A DNA stretch of 64,000 bases from Veillonellaceae bacterium (lineage in GTDB: Bacteria; Bacillota_C; Negativicutes; UBA1444), in the NCBI GenBank assembly GCA_012798135.1, contig JAAZNU010000316.1, positions 1-64,000 on the forward strand, in the 5' to 3' direction. The notes beneath the pieces are model-generated. The model was not told the DNA's origin. It ran no database searches and worked only from the letters and a program-made list of their open reading frames with translations. Shown here one piece after another: positions 17,563 through 26,640 of this stretch. How positions within the stretch are numbered: position 1 is the stretch's first letter; each line of letters begins with the position of its first letter. The position numbers were made by a program, and so were the translations under genes.

Positions 17563-19320
17563 TTACTCGCTGAAAATCCTTCGGTACGCCTCGCTTGTTT
17601 TCAGCAGTTCTTCGTGTGTGCCGGAAGCGGACAGCCTGCCGCCGCGGATGACCAGAATGAGGTCCGCCCAGCGGATCTGCGAGAGGCGGTGGGTGATGAT
17701 GAACGTGGTACGCCCTTTTGCCGCCGCGTAAATCGCCTGCTGGATCTTATCCTCGGTAGCCGAGTCAATGGCGCTGGTGGAGTCATCCAGCATCAGGATG
17801 CGCGGGTCGGTCAAAAAAGCGCGTGCCAGTGCCAGGCGCTGCCGCTGACCGCCTGAAAGCGTTACCCCGCGTTCCCCGATGATGGTGTTGTATCCGTCGC
17901 TAAACGAAAGGATGAATTCGTGCGCCTGGGCTGCTTTCGCCGCGGTTTCGATCTCTTCCTGCGTAGCGCCGGGTTTGCCAAAGGCAATATTCTCGGCGAT
18001 GCTGCGTGAGAAAAGGAAGATATCCTGTTCAATAATGGAGATACTGCGGCGCAGGTTCTCCAGGTTCCAATCGCGCACATCCACCCCATCCACCAGCACC
18101 TGCCCGCAGGTGGCGTCATACGTGCGGTTCACCAGGCGCGCCAGCGAGGTCTTGCCTGAGCCGGTCTGCCCGACGATTGCCACGGTCTGCCCGGGTGCCA
18201 CTTTGAAGCTCACATGCTCCAGCACCGGGTCACCATTCTCATAATTGAAACACACATCTCTGAATTCCACCTCTCCGCGCATATTCCCGGCATACCCTTC
18301 GGCGTTCTGATCCAGGTTGTTCTCGCGGTTCATCAGTTCAAGGATGCGTTTAGCGCCCGCCAACCCCAGCGAAATGCGCGAATACGCCCACAGCGAGGCA
18401 AAGGTCGGAAAATCGAGCATCATGAGCAAGCCAAAATATCCCACCACGGCGCCAATATTGATCGTCCCGGCTTTAAAGAGCAGCAGTGCGTGCATCAACC
18501 CGGCTGCCAGGGCAATCCCGTATAGCAGCAGGGGCAGGAATAAAGCTTCTTTTTTCCCCTGTGCCACCGCTGCGGCTTTGTAGCGCGCCACGTTGGATTT
18601 GAAAAGACTGATCTCGCCGATCTCCTGCGCCGAGCCCTTGACGGTTTCAACCCCATCCAGTGATTCCGCCAGGCGGATGTTGAGCGCACCGAAGGCTTCC
18701 CGTACCTCCTCGGTGACCGGTGCCAGCCCGCCCATGTAGATACGCAGCAGGATGAAGTACAAAACGATGAATACCGCCGGTACGATCATTAATTGCAGGC
18801 TGTAACGCGGCGCAGCGATCAATGGGAAGATGAGAAAAGTAAGTGAGCCAATCACCATGTTCAGCCCAGGGCTGAAGAGAAAGTTCACCTCGCGCACGTC
18901 GTTGGTGGCGCGCGCCATGGTATCGCCCACCGGCTGCAGGTTGTGAAAAGTCATCGATTTGCCGATGAGGCTTGTGTACAGTTCACGCCGCACATTGCGT
19001 TCCACCTTCTGGGCTGCGAACTCAAAGCCAAAATTGCGCGCGAACTGTAAAATGCCCCTGCCGGCAGCGCACACTAGGATGACGAGCGTGATGCTGGTGA
19101 GAGCCTGCGAATCAAAAGTCGGCGCGATGACCACGTTAAACGCCTTGCCCACCTGCACCTGGATGATGGAGAGCAATCCGGCATTGCCAAATGCCCCAAT
19201 AATCGCAGTGATCAGGATCGGCCACTGGCGCAGGGCATGCGAAGTCACCCAGCGCGCCGGGCTGTGGCGGTCGGTGGGGTATTGCTTCGGGAGGGTAAAT
19301 TCAGCGGATTCGATACTCAT
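17563..19320 (-). CDS. ABC exporter half-transporter (degenerate Walker B partner)
   Basis: The 585-residue partner also has six membrane segments followed by an ATPase domain. Walker A is GQTGSGKTS, the signature is the standard LSGGQRQR, but Walker B reads ILMLDDSTSAID, with Asp in place of the catalytic Glu. This is the typical signature of one half of a heterodimeric exporter of the BmrCD/TM287-288 type, where one nucleotide site does not hydrolyse well. The switch region is ITHRLSQIRWAD. No clear ribosome site is visible before the start. It is the first gene of the two-gene unit and follows the terminator at 19361-19395. Confidence 0.9.
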   Translation of the reverse strand: MSIESAEFTLPKQYPTDRHSPARWVTSHALRQWPILITAIIGAFGNAGLLSIIQVQVGKAFNVVIAPTFDSQALTSITLVILVCAAGRGILQFARNFGFEFAAQKVERNVRRELYTSLIGKSMTFHNLQPVGDTMARATNDVREVNFLFSPGLNMVIGSLTFLIFPLIAAPRYSLQLMIVPAVFIVLYFILLRIYMGGLAPVTEEVREAFGALNIRLAESLDGVETVKGSAQEIGEISLFKSNVARYKAAAVAQGKKEALFLPLLLYGIALAAGLMHALLLFKAGTINIGAVVGYFGLLMMLDFPTFASLWAYSRISLGLAGAKRILELMNRENNLDQNAEGYAGNMRGEVEFRDVCFNYENGDPVLEHVSFKVAPGQTVAIVGQTGSGKTSLARLVNRTYDATCGQVLVDGVDVRDWNLENLRRSISIIEQDIFLFSRSIAENIAFGKPGATQEEIETAAKAAQAHEFILSFSDGYNTIIGERGVTLSGGQRQRLALARAFLTDPRILMLDDSTSAIDSATEDKIQQAIYAAAKGRTTFIITHRLSQIRWADLILVIRGGRLSASGTHEELLKTSEAYRRIFSE

Positions 19321-19360
19321 AAGCGTGAACTTTTAGTTTATCACCAAATATCTTGCATTT

Positions 19361-19395
19361 AATAAAAAACAGGAGAGTAATAATTCCTCTCCTGT
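19361..19395 (-). terminator. Terminator of the minus-strand sugar operon
   Basis: A perfect 9-bp stem (19387-19395 with 19369-19377) and 9-nt loop are followed on the minus strand by TTTTTATT. It ends the lacI-rbsD-SIS-rbsK transcript. The plus side also has a T-rich flank, so it may work both ways. Confidence 0.85.
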
Positions 19396-19507
19396 AGATT
19401 TTATTGTTTATTTATATTTCTCAATGATATTGAATAAATTAAAAGGATGAAAAAATATTTTTCTATGCGATCCTATTTAAGAGGTTCCTATTGTTTTTAT
19501 CCACACA

Positions 19508-20440
19508 CTAGCCTTGTGAGGATAAAAATTCCTCTAATAAATTTAATGTGGGCAAAGAAGGTTCTGCCCCAAGCCTGGTGGCAGCCATCGCTCCAGCAGC
19601 GTTGCCAAGCCGCACTGCTTCCGGCATTGACTTGTCTTGCGCATAAGCCACAGCAAAAGCTCCGCAAAACGCATCGCCAGCAGCAGTTGGATCAACCGCT
19701 TTTATTTTATATGGCGGGACATTTCCTTCTCCCGCGGGAGTATACCAATAAGCACCTTTCTCTCCCTGCGTAATTACCACTTTTTGCGGTCCCATGGCAG
19801 CAATGCTACGGCTGACAGAAGCCGGATTAAATTCAACCCCCGCCTTCAAACCAACCAATTGTCCAGCTTCGACCTCATTCGGAGTGAGTACATCTACAAG
19901 CCCAATCAACTCATCGGGGATTTTCTGAGCTGGAGCTGGATTTAATAAGACAGGCACCCCAGCTGCCCTGGCAATTTGGGCTGCCCTCAGCGAAGCCTGG
20001 ATCTCAATTTCCAATTGCAGCATTAAAAGGTTTGCGTCCTGGATGGCATGTGCAGCCTTTTCGATATGCGCTGGGGTTATCTTGTGGTTTGCCCGGGGTA
20101 CGATGACAATGCTATTGTCATGTTCCGATTCATAGATTACGGGGTTAGCCACCCCTGTTCCTGCATTATCATCAATCTGCACATACTGTCGATCAATCTT
20201 TTCTCTATCCAACGAGGTAAGGAAAGCTTCGCCGAATGGATCTTTACCAAGCAATCCCACCATGGTAACTGAAGCACCAATCCTGGCAGCAGCAATTGCC
20301 TGGTTATACCCTTTTCCACCAGTGAACATACCGAATTCATCTCCGATCAGGGTTTCTCCCTTATTGGGGCGGCGATTCACCTTGAATACGAGATCCATAA
20401 AAAAACTACCCACTACCACTATTTTTGGTTTCTGCATCAT
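19508..20440 (-). CDS. rbsK: Ribokinase-like PfkB family sugar kinase
   Basis: The 310-residue protein has both PfkB signatures: the glycine-rich N-terminal GGKGYNQAIAAARIGA and the C-terminal DPTAAGDAFCGAFAVAYA with the catalytic Asp. GSFFMDLVFKVNRRPNKGET at the start is ribokinase-like. The expected reaction is phosphorylation of D-ribose at O5, but closely related kinases act on other pentoses, deoxyribose or nucleosides. GGAG precedes the start. It is the last gene of the minus-strand sugar operon, after the SIS isomerase. The isomerase neighbour raises the option that the substrate is D-arabinose or another aldopentose. Confidence 0.88.
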   Translation of the reverse strand: MMQKPKIVVVGSFFMDLVFKVNRRPNKGETLIGDEFGMFTGGKGYNQAIAAARIGASVTMVGLLGKDPFGEAFLTSLDREKIDRQYVQIDDNAGTGVANPVIYESEHDNSIVIVPRANHKITPAHIEKAAHAIQDANLLMLQLEIEIQASLRAAQIARAAGVPVLLNPAPAQKIPDELIGLVDVLTPNEVEAGQLVGLKAGVEFNPASVSRSIAAMGPQKVVITQGEKGAYWYTPAGEGNVPPYKIKAVDPTAAGDAFCGAFAVAYAQDKSMPEAVRLGNAAGAMAATRLGAEPSLPTLNLLEEFLSSQG

Positions 20441-20481
20441 TGCTGCTCCATACCTGTTTATCCCGTGAATTTTATAACGAT

Positions 20482-21075
20482 TTAGTTCTGCCTGCCAAGT
20501 GCTCCGCCCGGATGAAAACGCTTGAAATCCTCACGGGTAAATCCGCGGATTTCAGAGACGGCTATTGCCAACGCGTCACCAAGGGCGAGCATTGCTACCG
20601 CACTTGAAGTAGGCGCTTGCCCGCGGGGATCAGCTTCACGGGTGACCCCCGTTATTAGGGTTAACTTTGCGTTTTTTGCCAGTGGAGAGTCAGGTTTACC
20701 AGTGATTGCAATGACCTTTGCACCGATCTCATGAATAACAGGAAGAATGTTGATAACCTCTTCGCTGCTTCCCGAATGGGAAAGGATAATCACCAGATCG
20801 GTCCGCGTTATCATCCCCAAGTCGCCATGGGCAGCTTCTGCTGGGTGAACAAAGAAAGCCGGGGTACCGGTGCTGGCAAAAGTTGCCGCCAGTTTACGCG
20901 CAATATGGCCTGCTTTTCCCATACCCACCAGGATCAATCGGCCTTTATTTTTTACGATCAACTCCACAGCTTTTTGGAATTCTGGACCAAGAGATTGTGC
21001 CAGGTGAAGCAAGGATTGCGCTTCCTCCTCGATCACTGTTCTTCCAACGCTTACAATCTTGTCTATTTCAACCAT
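20482..21075 (-). CDS. KpsF/GutQ-type sugar-phosphate isomerase, SIS domain only
   Basis: The 197-residue protein is a single SIS domain: LVGMGKAGHIARKLAATFAS, ILSHSGSSEEV (phosphosugar loop), IAITGKPDSPLA, and the C-terminal EDFKRFHPGGALGR, which is characteristic of D-arabinose-5-phosphate isomerases (KpsF, KdsD, GutQ). These interconvert ribulose-5-phosphate and arabinose-5-phosphate. The usual pair of C-terminal CBS domains is absent, so this is the short form. There are no Kdo or LPS genes nearby. Its position between rbsD and rbsK points instead to a catabolic role, moving an arabinose-type 5-phosphate to ribulose-5-phosphate. Confidence 0.85.
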   Translation of the reverse strand: MVEIDKIVSVGRTVIEEEAQSLLHLAQSLGPEFQKAVELIVKNKGRLILVGMGKAGHIARKLAATFASTGTPAFFVHPAEAAHGDLGMITRTDLVIILSHSGSSEEVINILPVIHEIGAKVIAITGKPDSPLAKNAKLTLITGVTREADPRGQAPTSSAVAMLALGDALAIAVSEIRGFTREDFKRFHPGGALGRQN

Positions 21076-21122
21076 CTGTTCTCAACTTTCATTTTAAATC
21101 TGGAGACATCCCGATTGGAGAT

Positions 21123-21554
21123 TTACAAAGGCGTAACACCCTTTTTAAGGATTATGTTCGCATAAGTCGCTGTTTCTCCAGTCATCACAATCGCAAAAGC
21201 TTTGCGTGCCCTGTCATAAAACGCAAATCGGTCAATTCGTTCAATCGGTGGTGTTTTAGGCCAGACTTTGATAACCTCCTGCCAGTACGAACTTTCCACA
21301 GAAGGATCCAGCACATCACCAGCAGAGACTGCCATCATCACCAGGGGGGCAGCAACTTTGACATCCAGTGCCATCAGGGGCAAAATTCCTGCCAACAGCG
21401 AGGCGATACGGATACCATCGGCGCGAATAACATGGGGATTAACACTATCACCCGGAAAGTGTGCGTCTGCCAGGACAATCTCATCTCCATGGCCCATCCT
21501 GCTTAAGGTGGCAAGCAAATCCGGACTAATTAAAGGGGAAATACCAATTAGCAT
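21123..21554 (-). CDS. RbsD/FucU family sugar mutarotase
   Basis: This 143-residue protein matches RbsD/Fuc[26 protein letters not shown], with the catalytic His of MGHGD, then [19 protein letters not shown], and a C-terminal [15 protein letters not shown]. Such proteins interconvert pyranose and furanose or anomeric forms of ribose or fucose so that the sugar suits its kinase. The residues around the N-terminus look more FucU-like, so the substrate could be a pentose or deoxyhexose. GGGAGG precedes the start. It is the second gene of the minus-strand operon, 89 bases after lacI. Confidence 0.87.
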   Translation of the reverse strand: MLIGISPLISPDLLATLSRMGHGDEIVLADAHFPGDSVNPHVIRADGIRIASLLAGILPLMALDVKVAAPLVMMAVSAGDVLDPSVESSYWQEVIKVWPKTPPIERIDRFAFYDRARKAFAIVMTGETATYANIILKKGVTPL

Positions 21555-21643
21555 AAATAATCCTCCCGAATCTAGACGGGTATCCGATTGTTATCCTGGG
21601 CAGGGATATTGAGTTAAATTGTTGAAAACCTTATCAAATATGA

Positions 21644-22678
21644 TCATCCAGGAATTGCAGCGAGCTTACCACCGCAGGATTCCCGAACGATTAAGTGAGT
21701 TGCCAATGTAACCTGTTGGATTGGACCATCAGGATATTGGATGCGGTCCAGTAATAAGCGAACTGCAATTGAACCCAGCTCATACGTTGGCTGGGCTACC
21801 ACAGTAAGCGGGGGCTGCAATGAAGTAGCCCAGGGCATATCATCAAATCCTACCAGCGCAATCTGCTGGGGAATCTTCTTTCCAGACTCATGAATTGCCT
21901 GTAGTGCACCTAGGGTCATGAGGTTGTTCGCCACCAGCACCGCAGATGGAATCGGCGGCGTGCTGAGAAGACGCCTCATTGCATCATACCCGCCAGACTG
22001 CCGATAGTTGGATAGTTCCACTCTCGTAAAATCTATACCACTTTCCTGGAGCGCTTTTTGATACCCTTCGCGGCGTAAACGCGCAGTGGATATCGTTTCA
22101 GGTCCACCAATAAAGGCAATATCCTTGTGCCCTAGCTTTATAAGGTGATGGGTAGCCATGGCAGCTGTTTCAATATTGTTGATTGAAACCGAATCTACAC
22201 GCAAGCCACCTGGAGCACGGTCTAGTGCAAGAATCGGAATACCTGACCGTATCACTTCCTGATAGATGTTGGGGGTATTTGTTGCTGCCGCCAGGATAAT
22301 TCCTGCTACGCCTTCTTCTTGAAAAACCTGCAGGTGCATTTGTTCAATGCGTGGATCCTCGTTAGAGTTTCCTAGCAACAGCACATAATCCGCTTGCTGC
22401 AATGTGGCTTCGATTCCCGCCAGCACACTTGTAAAAAACGGGTTCTGTATATCCGCGAATAACACCCCTACTTTGCGAACCTTCCCAGCCCTCAGGTTGC
22501 GTGCGGATCGGTTGGGCTTATACCCAAGCCGATCGATTACCTTCCGTACCTGGGCTTGCAGTTCAGGGCTTACAGCATCGTTTTTGTTGATCACGCGCGA
22601 AACAGTAGCCGTGGAGACGCCCGCCTCCCTGGCAACTTGTTCGATCGTTATGGATGAAGTTTCTTTTATTTTTCTCAT
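21644..22678 (-). CDS. LacI family transcriptional regulator of the sugar locus
   Basis: The 344-residue regulator has a LacI helix-turn-helix at residues 10-35 (ITIEQVAREAGVSTATVSRVIN), the hinge helix region (SARNLRAGKV) and a periplasmic-binding-protein-like effector domain from about residue 65. It lies between the two arms of the sugar locus, heads the minus operon, and faces the transporter genes. Palindromes with a LacI-type layout sit on both promoters, so it probably represses both and responds to the imported sugar or its phosphate. The start has no clear ribosome site, though no alternative in-frame start precedes the helix-turn-helix. Confidence 0.92.
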   Translation of the reverse strand: MRKIKETSSITIEQVAREAGVSTATVSRVINKNDAVSPELQAQVRKVIDRLGYKPNRSARNLRAGKVRKVGVLFADIQNPFFTSVLAGIEATLQQADYVLLLGNSNEDPRIEQMHLQVFQEEGVAGIILAAATNTPNIYQEVIRSGIPILALDRAPGGLRVDSVSINNIETAAMATHHLIKLGHKDIAFIGGPETISTARLRREGYQKALQESGIDFTRVELSNYRQSGGYDAMRRLLSTPPIPSAVLVANNLMTLGALQAIHESGKKIPQQIALVGFDDMPWATSLQPPLTVVAQPTYELGSIAVRLLLDRIQYPDGPIQQVTLATHLIVRESCGGKLAAIPG

Positions 22679-22701
22679 TTTACATGGTTTTTCATGTAAC
22701 T

Positions 22702-22746
22702 ATTGTAAACCTTTACAATCATATAATATTCAAACAAGTTTGTCAA
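22702..22746 (-). promoter_or_regulatory. lacI promoter with autoregulatory operator
   Basis: Minus strand: TTGACA (22741-22746), 17-bp spacer, TATGAT (22718-22723). The palindrome ATTGTAAA-CC-TTTACAAT (plus-strand 22702-22719) begins at the -10 and covers the start of transcription, fitting repression by the encoded LacI protein. Confidence 0.75.
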
Positions 22747-22851
22747 CACCCAATTTTCTTACCGACCTACTAATTTTATAGTCTTTTTTTGAGCATATCA
22801 CGCAACACAACCTACTCCTATCATTTCTTTTCGCTAGAAAAAAATACCCTA

Positions 22852-22897
22852 TTGACAAATGGTGTGAAATCGTTTACATTAATGGGTGTAAACGATT
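22852..22897 (+). promoter_or_regulatory. Transport operon promoter with paired LacI-type sites
   Basis: TTGACA (22852-22857), 17-bp spacer, TACATT (22875-22880). An 11-bp perfect inverted repeat, AATCGTTTACA (22868-22878) and TGTAAACGATT (22887-22897), covers the -10 and the start site. Each arm is itself centred on CG like half of a LacI operator, and the arms share GTAAA with the lacI operator at 22702. Confidence 0.75.
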
Positions 22898-22899
22898 AC

Positions 22900-22917
22900 T
22901 TACCCTGGGCAGGGTAA
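22900..22917. promoter_or_regulatory. Leader hairpin in the transport mRNA
   Basis: A perfect 7-bp stem (22900-22906 with 22911-22917) with a GGGC loop lies at the 5' end of the predicted transcript. The core CCTGGGCAGGG also occurs at 21595-21605, between lacI and rbsD. Its function is unknown; a 5' stabilising hairpin is one option. Confidence 0.45.
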
Positions 22918-23038
22918 TCTTCTCTTGAAAACCTGAAAGGAGGAACACTGAACATATCCATCCTTCTATATGTAAGAGTGGCAAGGTTCTTTTGTTAGGT
23001 CAATAATCAGTAATCACTTTAGAAAAGAGGAGAATGTA

Positions 23039-24007
23039 ATGAACAAGAAATTCGCAGTAGTATCCGTTTTGCTTGTGGCAGTTATGCTTTTGGCAGCATG
23101 CGCGCCTAAAGCCACCGCCACCCCCGAAAAACCCTTCCTTCTGGGAATGGTTTCCATCACTGTTTCAGACTCATCAAATGCCCGCTTCATCAACGGCGCC
23201 ACAGAAGCTGCCAAAGCCCTCGGCTGGGAAGTTAACGTAGTTGACGCCCATGGCAACGCTGACGAAGCCAATGCAGCCTTCCAGAACCTGGCCCAGGCAG
23301 GCGCAGGTGCCATCATCGATCTCGTTTTCCCCGTGACTTCTCTCGGTGCCGGACTTCAGGCTGCCAAGGATAAAGGGATTGTGGTTGGAACCTGGGGCGG
23401 CGGATTGGGCGATATCGTCGCCGCCACCAATGGTAGCGGTGGCATCCAGGCTCAACCAATCGTTGACCAGATGTTAGCTGATCTCGGCGGCAAGGGTTCA
23501 ATTCTTGCTCTCACCTACCACACCGGAGAAGTTTGTCGGCAACGCGAAGAAATCTTTGATGCAGCTGTTGCAAAATATCCTGATATCAAAGTTACCAAGA
23601 ATGAAGTTCCCATCCCCGGTTACATCGAAGCCGGTGCTTCCTTTACCGCAGCATGGCTTGCGGCTCATCCTGAAGGTTCCGAACCCCTGGCAATTTGGGG
23701 CTGCTGGGATGACCCCGCCCTGGGTGGTATCTCAATCCTCAAACAACAGAATCGACATGATGTCAAGGTCTATGGTCAGAATGGTAATGTCGATGCAATC
23801 GTTGCAGTCAAGGAAGGCTGGATGACCGCGACTTCATGGGCCTATGTTGAAGAAGAAGGTCGTGTAATGGTTAACACTCTCAACGAAGCCTTAAAGGCTG
23901 GCTCCAGTTGGACTCCGAAAGCCGTAGAAGTTCCCGTGGTCGTGGTGAATGCTCAAACCATCGATCAGTTCCTCAAAGACCATCCGGATGCTGACGGAAC
24001 GAATTAG
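23039..24007 (+). CDS. Sugar ABC transporter substrate-binding lipoprotein
   Basis: The 322-residue protein has a lipoprotein signal with lipobox LAACA, a short linker, then a ribose-type periplasmic-binding fold: GMVSITVSDSSNARFINGATEAAKALGW, DAHGNADEANAAFQNLAQAGAGAIIDL, and the later WGCWDDPALGGISILKQ and IVAVKEGWMTATSW. It should deliver a monosaccharide to the RbsA/RbsC-type components encoded next. GAGGAG precedes the start. The leader of about 150 nt from the promoter holds the LacI-type operator and a hairpin. A ribose-like or pentose substrate is favoured by the catabolic genes across the divergent promoter. Confidence 0.92.
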   Translation: MNKKFAVVSVLLVAVMLLAACAPKATATPEKPFLLGMVSITVSDSSNARFINGATEAAKALGWEVNVVDAHGNADEANAAFQNLAQAGAGAIIDLVFPVTSLGAGLQAAKDKGIVVGTWGGGLGDIVAATNGSGGIQAQPIVDQMLADLGGKGSILALTYHTGEVCRQREEIFDAAVAKYPDIKVTKNEVPIPGYIEAGASFTAAWLAAHPEGSEPLAIWGCWDDPALGGISILKQQNRHDVKVYGQNGNVDAIVAVKEGWMTATSWAYVEEEGRVMVNTLNEALKAGSSWTPKAVEVPVVVVNAQTIDQFLKDHPDADGTN

Positions 24008-24063
24008 AATATTAGTGTAGAGCAATAGTATAAATTCTGAACATTGGGCACAAGGATTGGCAA

Positions 24064-25623
24064 ATGATGGACTCAGTCAGAGCTGAATCGACCTCTTACG
24101 AGAAACCGGTAGCGAATGGTTGTGAATTTCTGCAGATCCGGAACCTTGTAAAGCACTACGGTGGTGTACAGGCTCTTAAAGGTGTTGATATCAACATTTG
24201 TGCTGGCAGGGTTCATGGTCTGGTTGGAGCCAACGGTGCTGGTAAATCCACACTGATTCGTATCCTGGCGGGAGTGACTTCGCGGGACGGTGGAGAGATT
24301 TTACTGGACCAGCATCCAATCGAAATTCCTGATCCACAGGCTGCAACCCGGCTCGGCTTCAGCTTTATCCATCAAGAGCTTAACCTTGTGCCCAAGTTCA
24401 ACGTGCTTCAAAGCATGACGCTTGGTCTACCTAAGGCTACAAACCTTGGGCTGATCAGCTGGCGCAGAACACAGAAAATGGTAGAAAACGCAGCCCAACG
24501 CGTAGGCATCAATTTCCCATTGACAACTCCTATTCAGGACTTGAGTGTGGCGGAACGCTGGCTGGTCTCCATTGCCCGTTCTTTAGTCAACCGCGCCCGG
24601 CTCATCGCGATGGATGAACCGACAGCTTCACTATCAGCAGATGAAAGCGAGCGCTTATTCCAGATCATCCGTGAACTCTCCAACGACGGCATTGGTATCC
24701 TATATGTTTCTCATCGCCTGGATGAGATCATCGATCTTTGCGATTCCATCACGGTTTTCAAAGACGGTCAAAATGTGCTTTCCACAAAACGCGGTGAGGT
24801 CACCAAAAAATCTCTGGTAAAAGCAATCGTTGGCGGCGATGTGCAGCAAATGGATAGTTCAAATAGTACAACTGAGACCAGACCCGTGATCCTTGAAACT
24901 CGCAACCTTTCGGCGGGTCGGTATGTAAGAGACGTTTCCTTTAAACTTCACCAGGGTGAGGTACTTGGATTTGGCGGATTAGTTGGCGCTGGTCGCACCG
25001 AACTCGCCCAGTTGATTTTCGGGGTCAACCAACCAGAATCTGGCATGATCCTCCTCGACGGTAATCCCTGGAAACCTATAAATCCACCCAACGCAGTGAA
25101 ACATGGCATTGGTTATGTTCCTGAAGAACGCCGCAGCCTGGGTCTTGTGCTTGAGAAATCTGTCGGTTTCAATATAAATTTAACCAATCTTAAACAACTG
25201 CGATTAAAACGGTTTCTCCCCTATCTCAATTTGAAAAAATCAGCCCAGATCGCGTCAGGGCTTTCAAAGAAATTAAGCATTAAAACCCCCAGTGTGAACA
25301 CACGGGTGGGCGATCTCTCCGGTGGCAATCAGCAAAAAGTGGTTATCGGAAAATGGCTTACTCGTGATCCGCGCATCCTGATCTTGGATGAACCCTCCAG
25401 AGGTGTTGATGTCGGTGCTCGCTCTGAAATCCACAATATCATCCGCGACCTGGCAACCCGCGGAGTCAGTATTATTGTGATTTCATCCGAAGTTGAAGAA
25501 TTGCCTGGTCTGTGTGACCGCGTCATGGTGATGTCGGAAGGACGTATTGCCGGATATTTAAAGGGGCAGGAAATTACGAAAGAAGCAATCATTCATCTCA
25601 GTTATGCCCATTCCACAAATTAA
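24064..25623 (+). CDS. Ribose-type ABC importer ATPase (two domains)
   Basis: The 519-residue RbsA/XylG/MglA-type protein has two ABC domains. The first has GANGAGKST and LIAMDEPTASLS, with a degenerate signature LSVAERW. The second has the usual altered Walker A loop GLVGAGRTEL, an intact LSGGNQQKV signature and LILDEPSRGVDVG. This asymmetry is normal for the family. It powers uptake through the downstream permease. AAGGA precedes the start; a second ATG follows directly, so the start could be one codon later. It is the second gene of the transport operon. Confidence 0.94.
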   Translation: MMDSVRAESTSYEKPVANGCEFLQIRNLVKHYGGVQALKGVDINICAGRVHGLVGANGAGKSTLIRILAGVTSRDGGEILLDQHPIEIPDPQAATRLGFSFIHQELNLVPKFNVLQSMTLGLPKATNLGLISWRRTQKMVENAAQRVGINFPLTTPIQDLSVAERWLVSIARSLVNRARLIAMDEPTASLSADESERLFQIIRELSNDGIGILYVSHRLDEIIDLCDSITVFKDGQNVLSTKRGEVTKKSLVKAIVGGDVQQMDSSNSTTETRPVILETRNLSAGRYVRDVSFKLHQGEVLGFGGLVGAGRTELAQLIFGVNQPESGMILLDGNPWKPINPPNAVKHGIGYVPEERRSLGLVLEKSVGFNINLTNLKQLRLKRFLPYLNLKKSAQIASGLSKKLSIKTPSVNTRVGDLSGGNQQKVVIGKWLTRDPRILILDEPSRGVDVGARSEIHNIIRDLATRGVSIIVISSEVEELPGLCDRVMVMSEGRIAGYLKGQEITKEAIIHLSYAHSTN

Positions 25624-25635
25624 AACGGTGAGACT

Positions 25636-26622
25636 ATGAATTTACAACCTTCGAAAGCAATCAAAATCGACGGAAGAAAATCGATGAGTTTTGTGGCAAA
25701 ATACGGAACCCTCATTGGAATGGGGATAATGCTTGTGGCATTTTCATTATCCAAGCCGCAAGCTTTTCCTTCGCCCAGTAACCTTATCAACATCCTAAAT
25801 CAGTCTTCCTTGACAGCAATCATAGCTGGTGGACTTACGCTCGCCCTCATCGTTGGAGAAATGGACTTGAGCGTTGGTTATAACGCATCTCTTGCGGGCG
25901 TACTGGTGACGGGTTTGATCGTTGGACAGCATTTTCCAGTCTGGCTTGCTATCCTGGCTACCATTTTGATCGGCGCTCTTGTGGGTTTTGTAAATGCATT
26001 GATTGTAACAAAGTTAAAAGTCAATTCGGTCATTGCCACACTGGGCACAGGTTCAATTGTGCAGGGCATTACATTCGCATATTCCCAGGGTGTACCTATT
26101 GCATCGGGTGTTCCCGCTGCTTTTAAGAATATTTCACTCGGGCGCACCTTATCCATTCCTAACAATATTCTGATCATGCTTGGGGTTCTCATCATTCTCT
26201 GGATCCTGGTCAACCGCACCGAGTGGGGTCAGCAGCTACAGGCTACCGGCGGTAATATTGAAGCCTCTCGCCTATCCGGCATCCGCGTCGATAACATTAA
26301 GACCATGGCGTTCATGATCACCGGCGCTGCTGCAGCTCTCACTGGAATCCTGCTTGCTTCTCTAATAGGCTCCGGTACTGCCCATGCGGCTGATGGCTAT
26401 TTGATGGCATCATTCGCAGCAGTTTTCCTCGGCTCAGCCACATTGAAAGATGGCGAATTCCACATCATTGGAACACTTATCGGTGTACTCATCATCCAGA
26501 TCGGCTTCAACGGCATGGCAATTTTTGGTGTGCCCATCTTCTTCCAGGATGTGTTCCGCGGCACTATCCTTATCCTCGCAGTTGGTTTGAGCACCGTAGC
26601 GCGCCGTCTCTCTCGTTCCTAA
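25636..26622 (+). CDS. Ribose-type ABC importer permease
   Basis: This 328-residue protein is an RbsC/XylH-type permease with about eight to ten hydrophobic segments. Landmarks are LTLALIVGEMDLSVGYNASLAGV, NALIVTKLKVNSVIATLGTGSIVQG, TGGNIEASRLSGIRVDNIK (the loop that contacts the ATPase) and FAAVFLGSATLKDGEFHIIGTLIGVLI. It starts 12 bases after the ATPase stop. No second permease gene is present, so it likely works as a homodimer. Substrate as for the binding protein. Confidence 0.94.
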   Translation: MNLQPSKAIKIDGRKSMSFVAKYGTLIGMGIMLVAFSLSKPQAFPSPSNLINILNQSSLTAIIAGGLTLALIVGEMDLSVGYNASLAGVLVTGLIVGQHFPVWLAILATILIGALVGFVNALIVTKLKVNSVIATLGTGSIVQGITFAYSQGVPIASGVPAAFKNISLGRTLSIPNNILIMLGVLIILWILVNRTEWGQQLQATGGNIEASRLSGIRVDNIKTMAFMITGAAAALTGILLASLIGSGTAHAADGYLMASFAAVFLGSATLKDGEFHIIGTLIGVLIIQIGFNGMAIFGVPIFFQDVFRGTILILAVGLSTVARRLSRS

Positions 26623-26640
26623 TTCTTAAGGAGGTTATTT

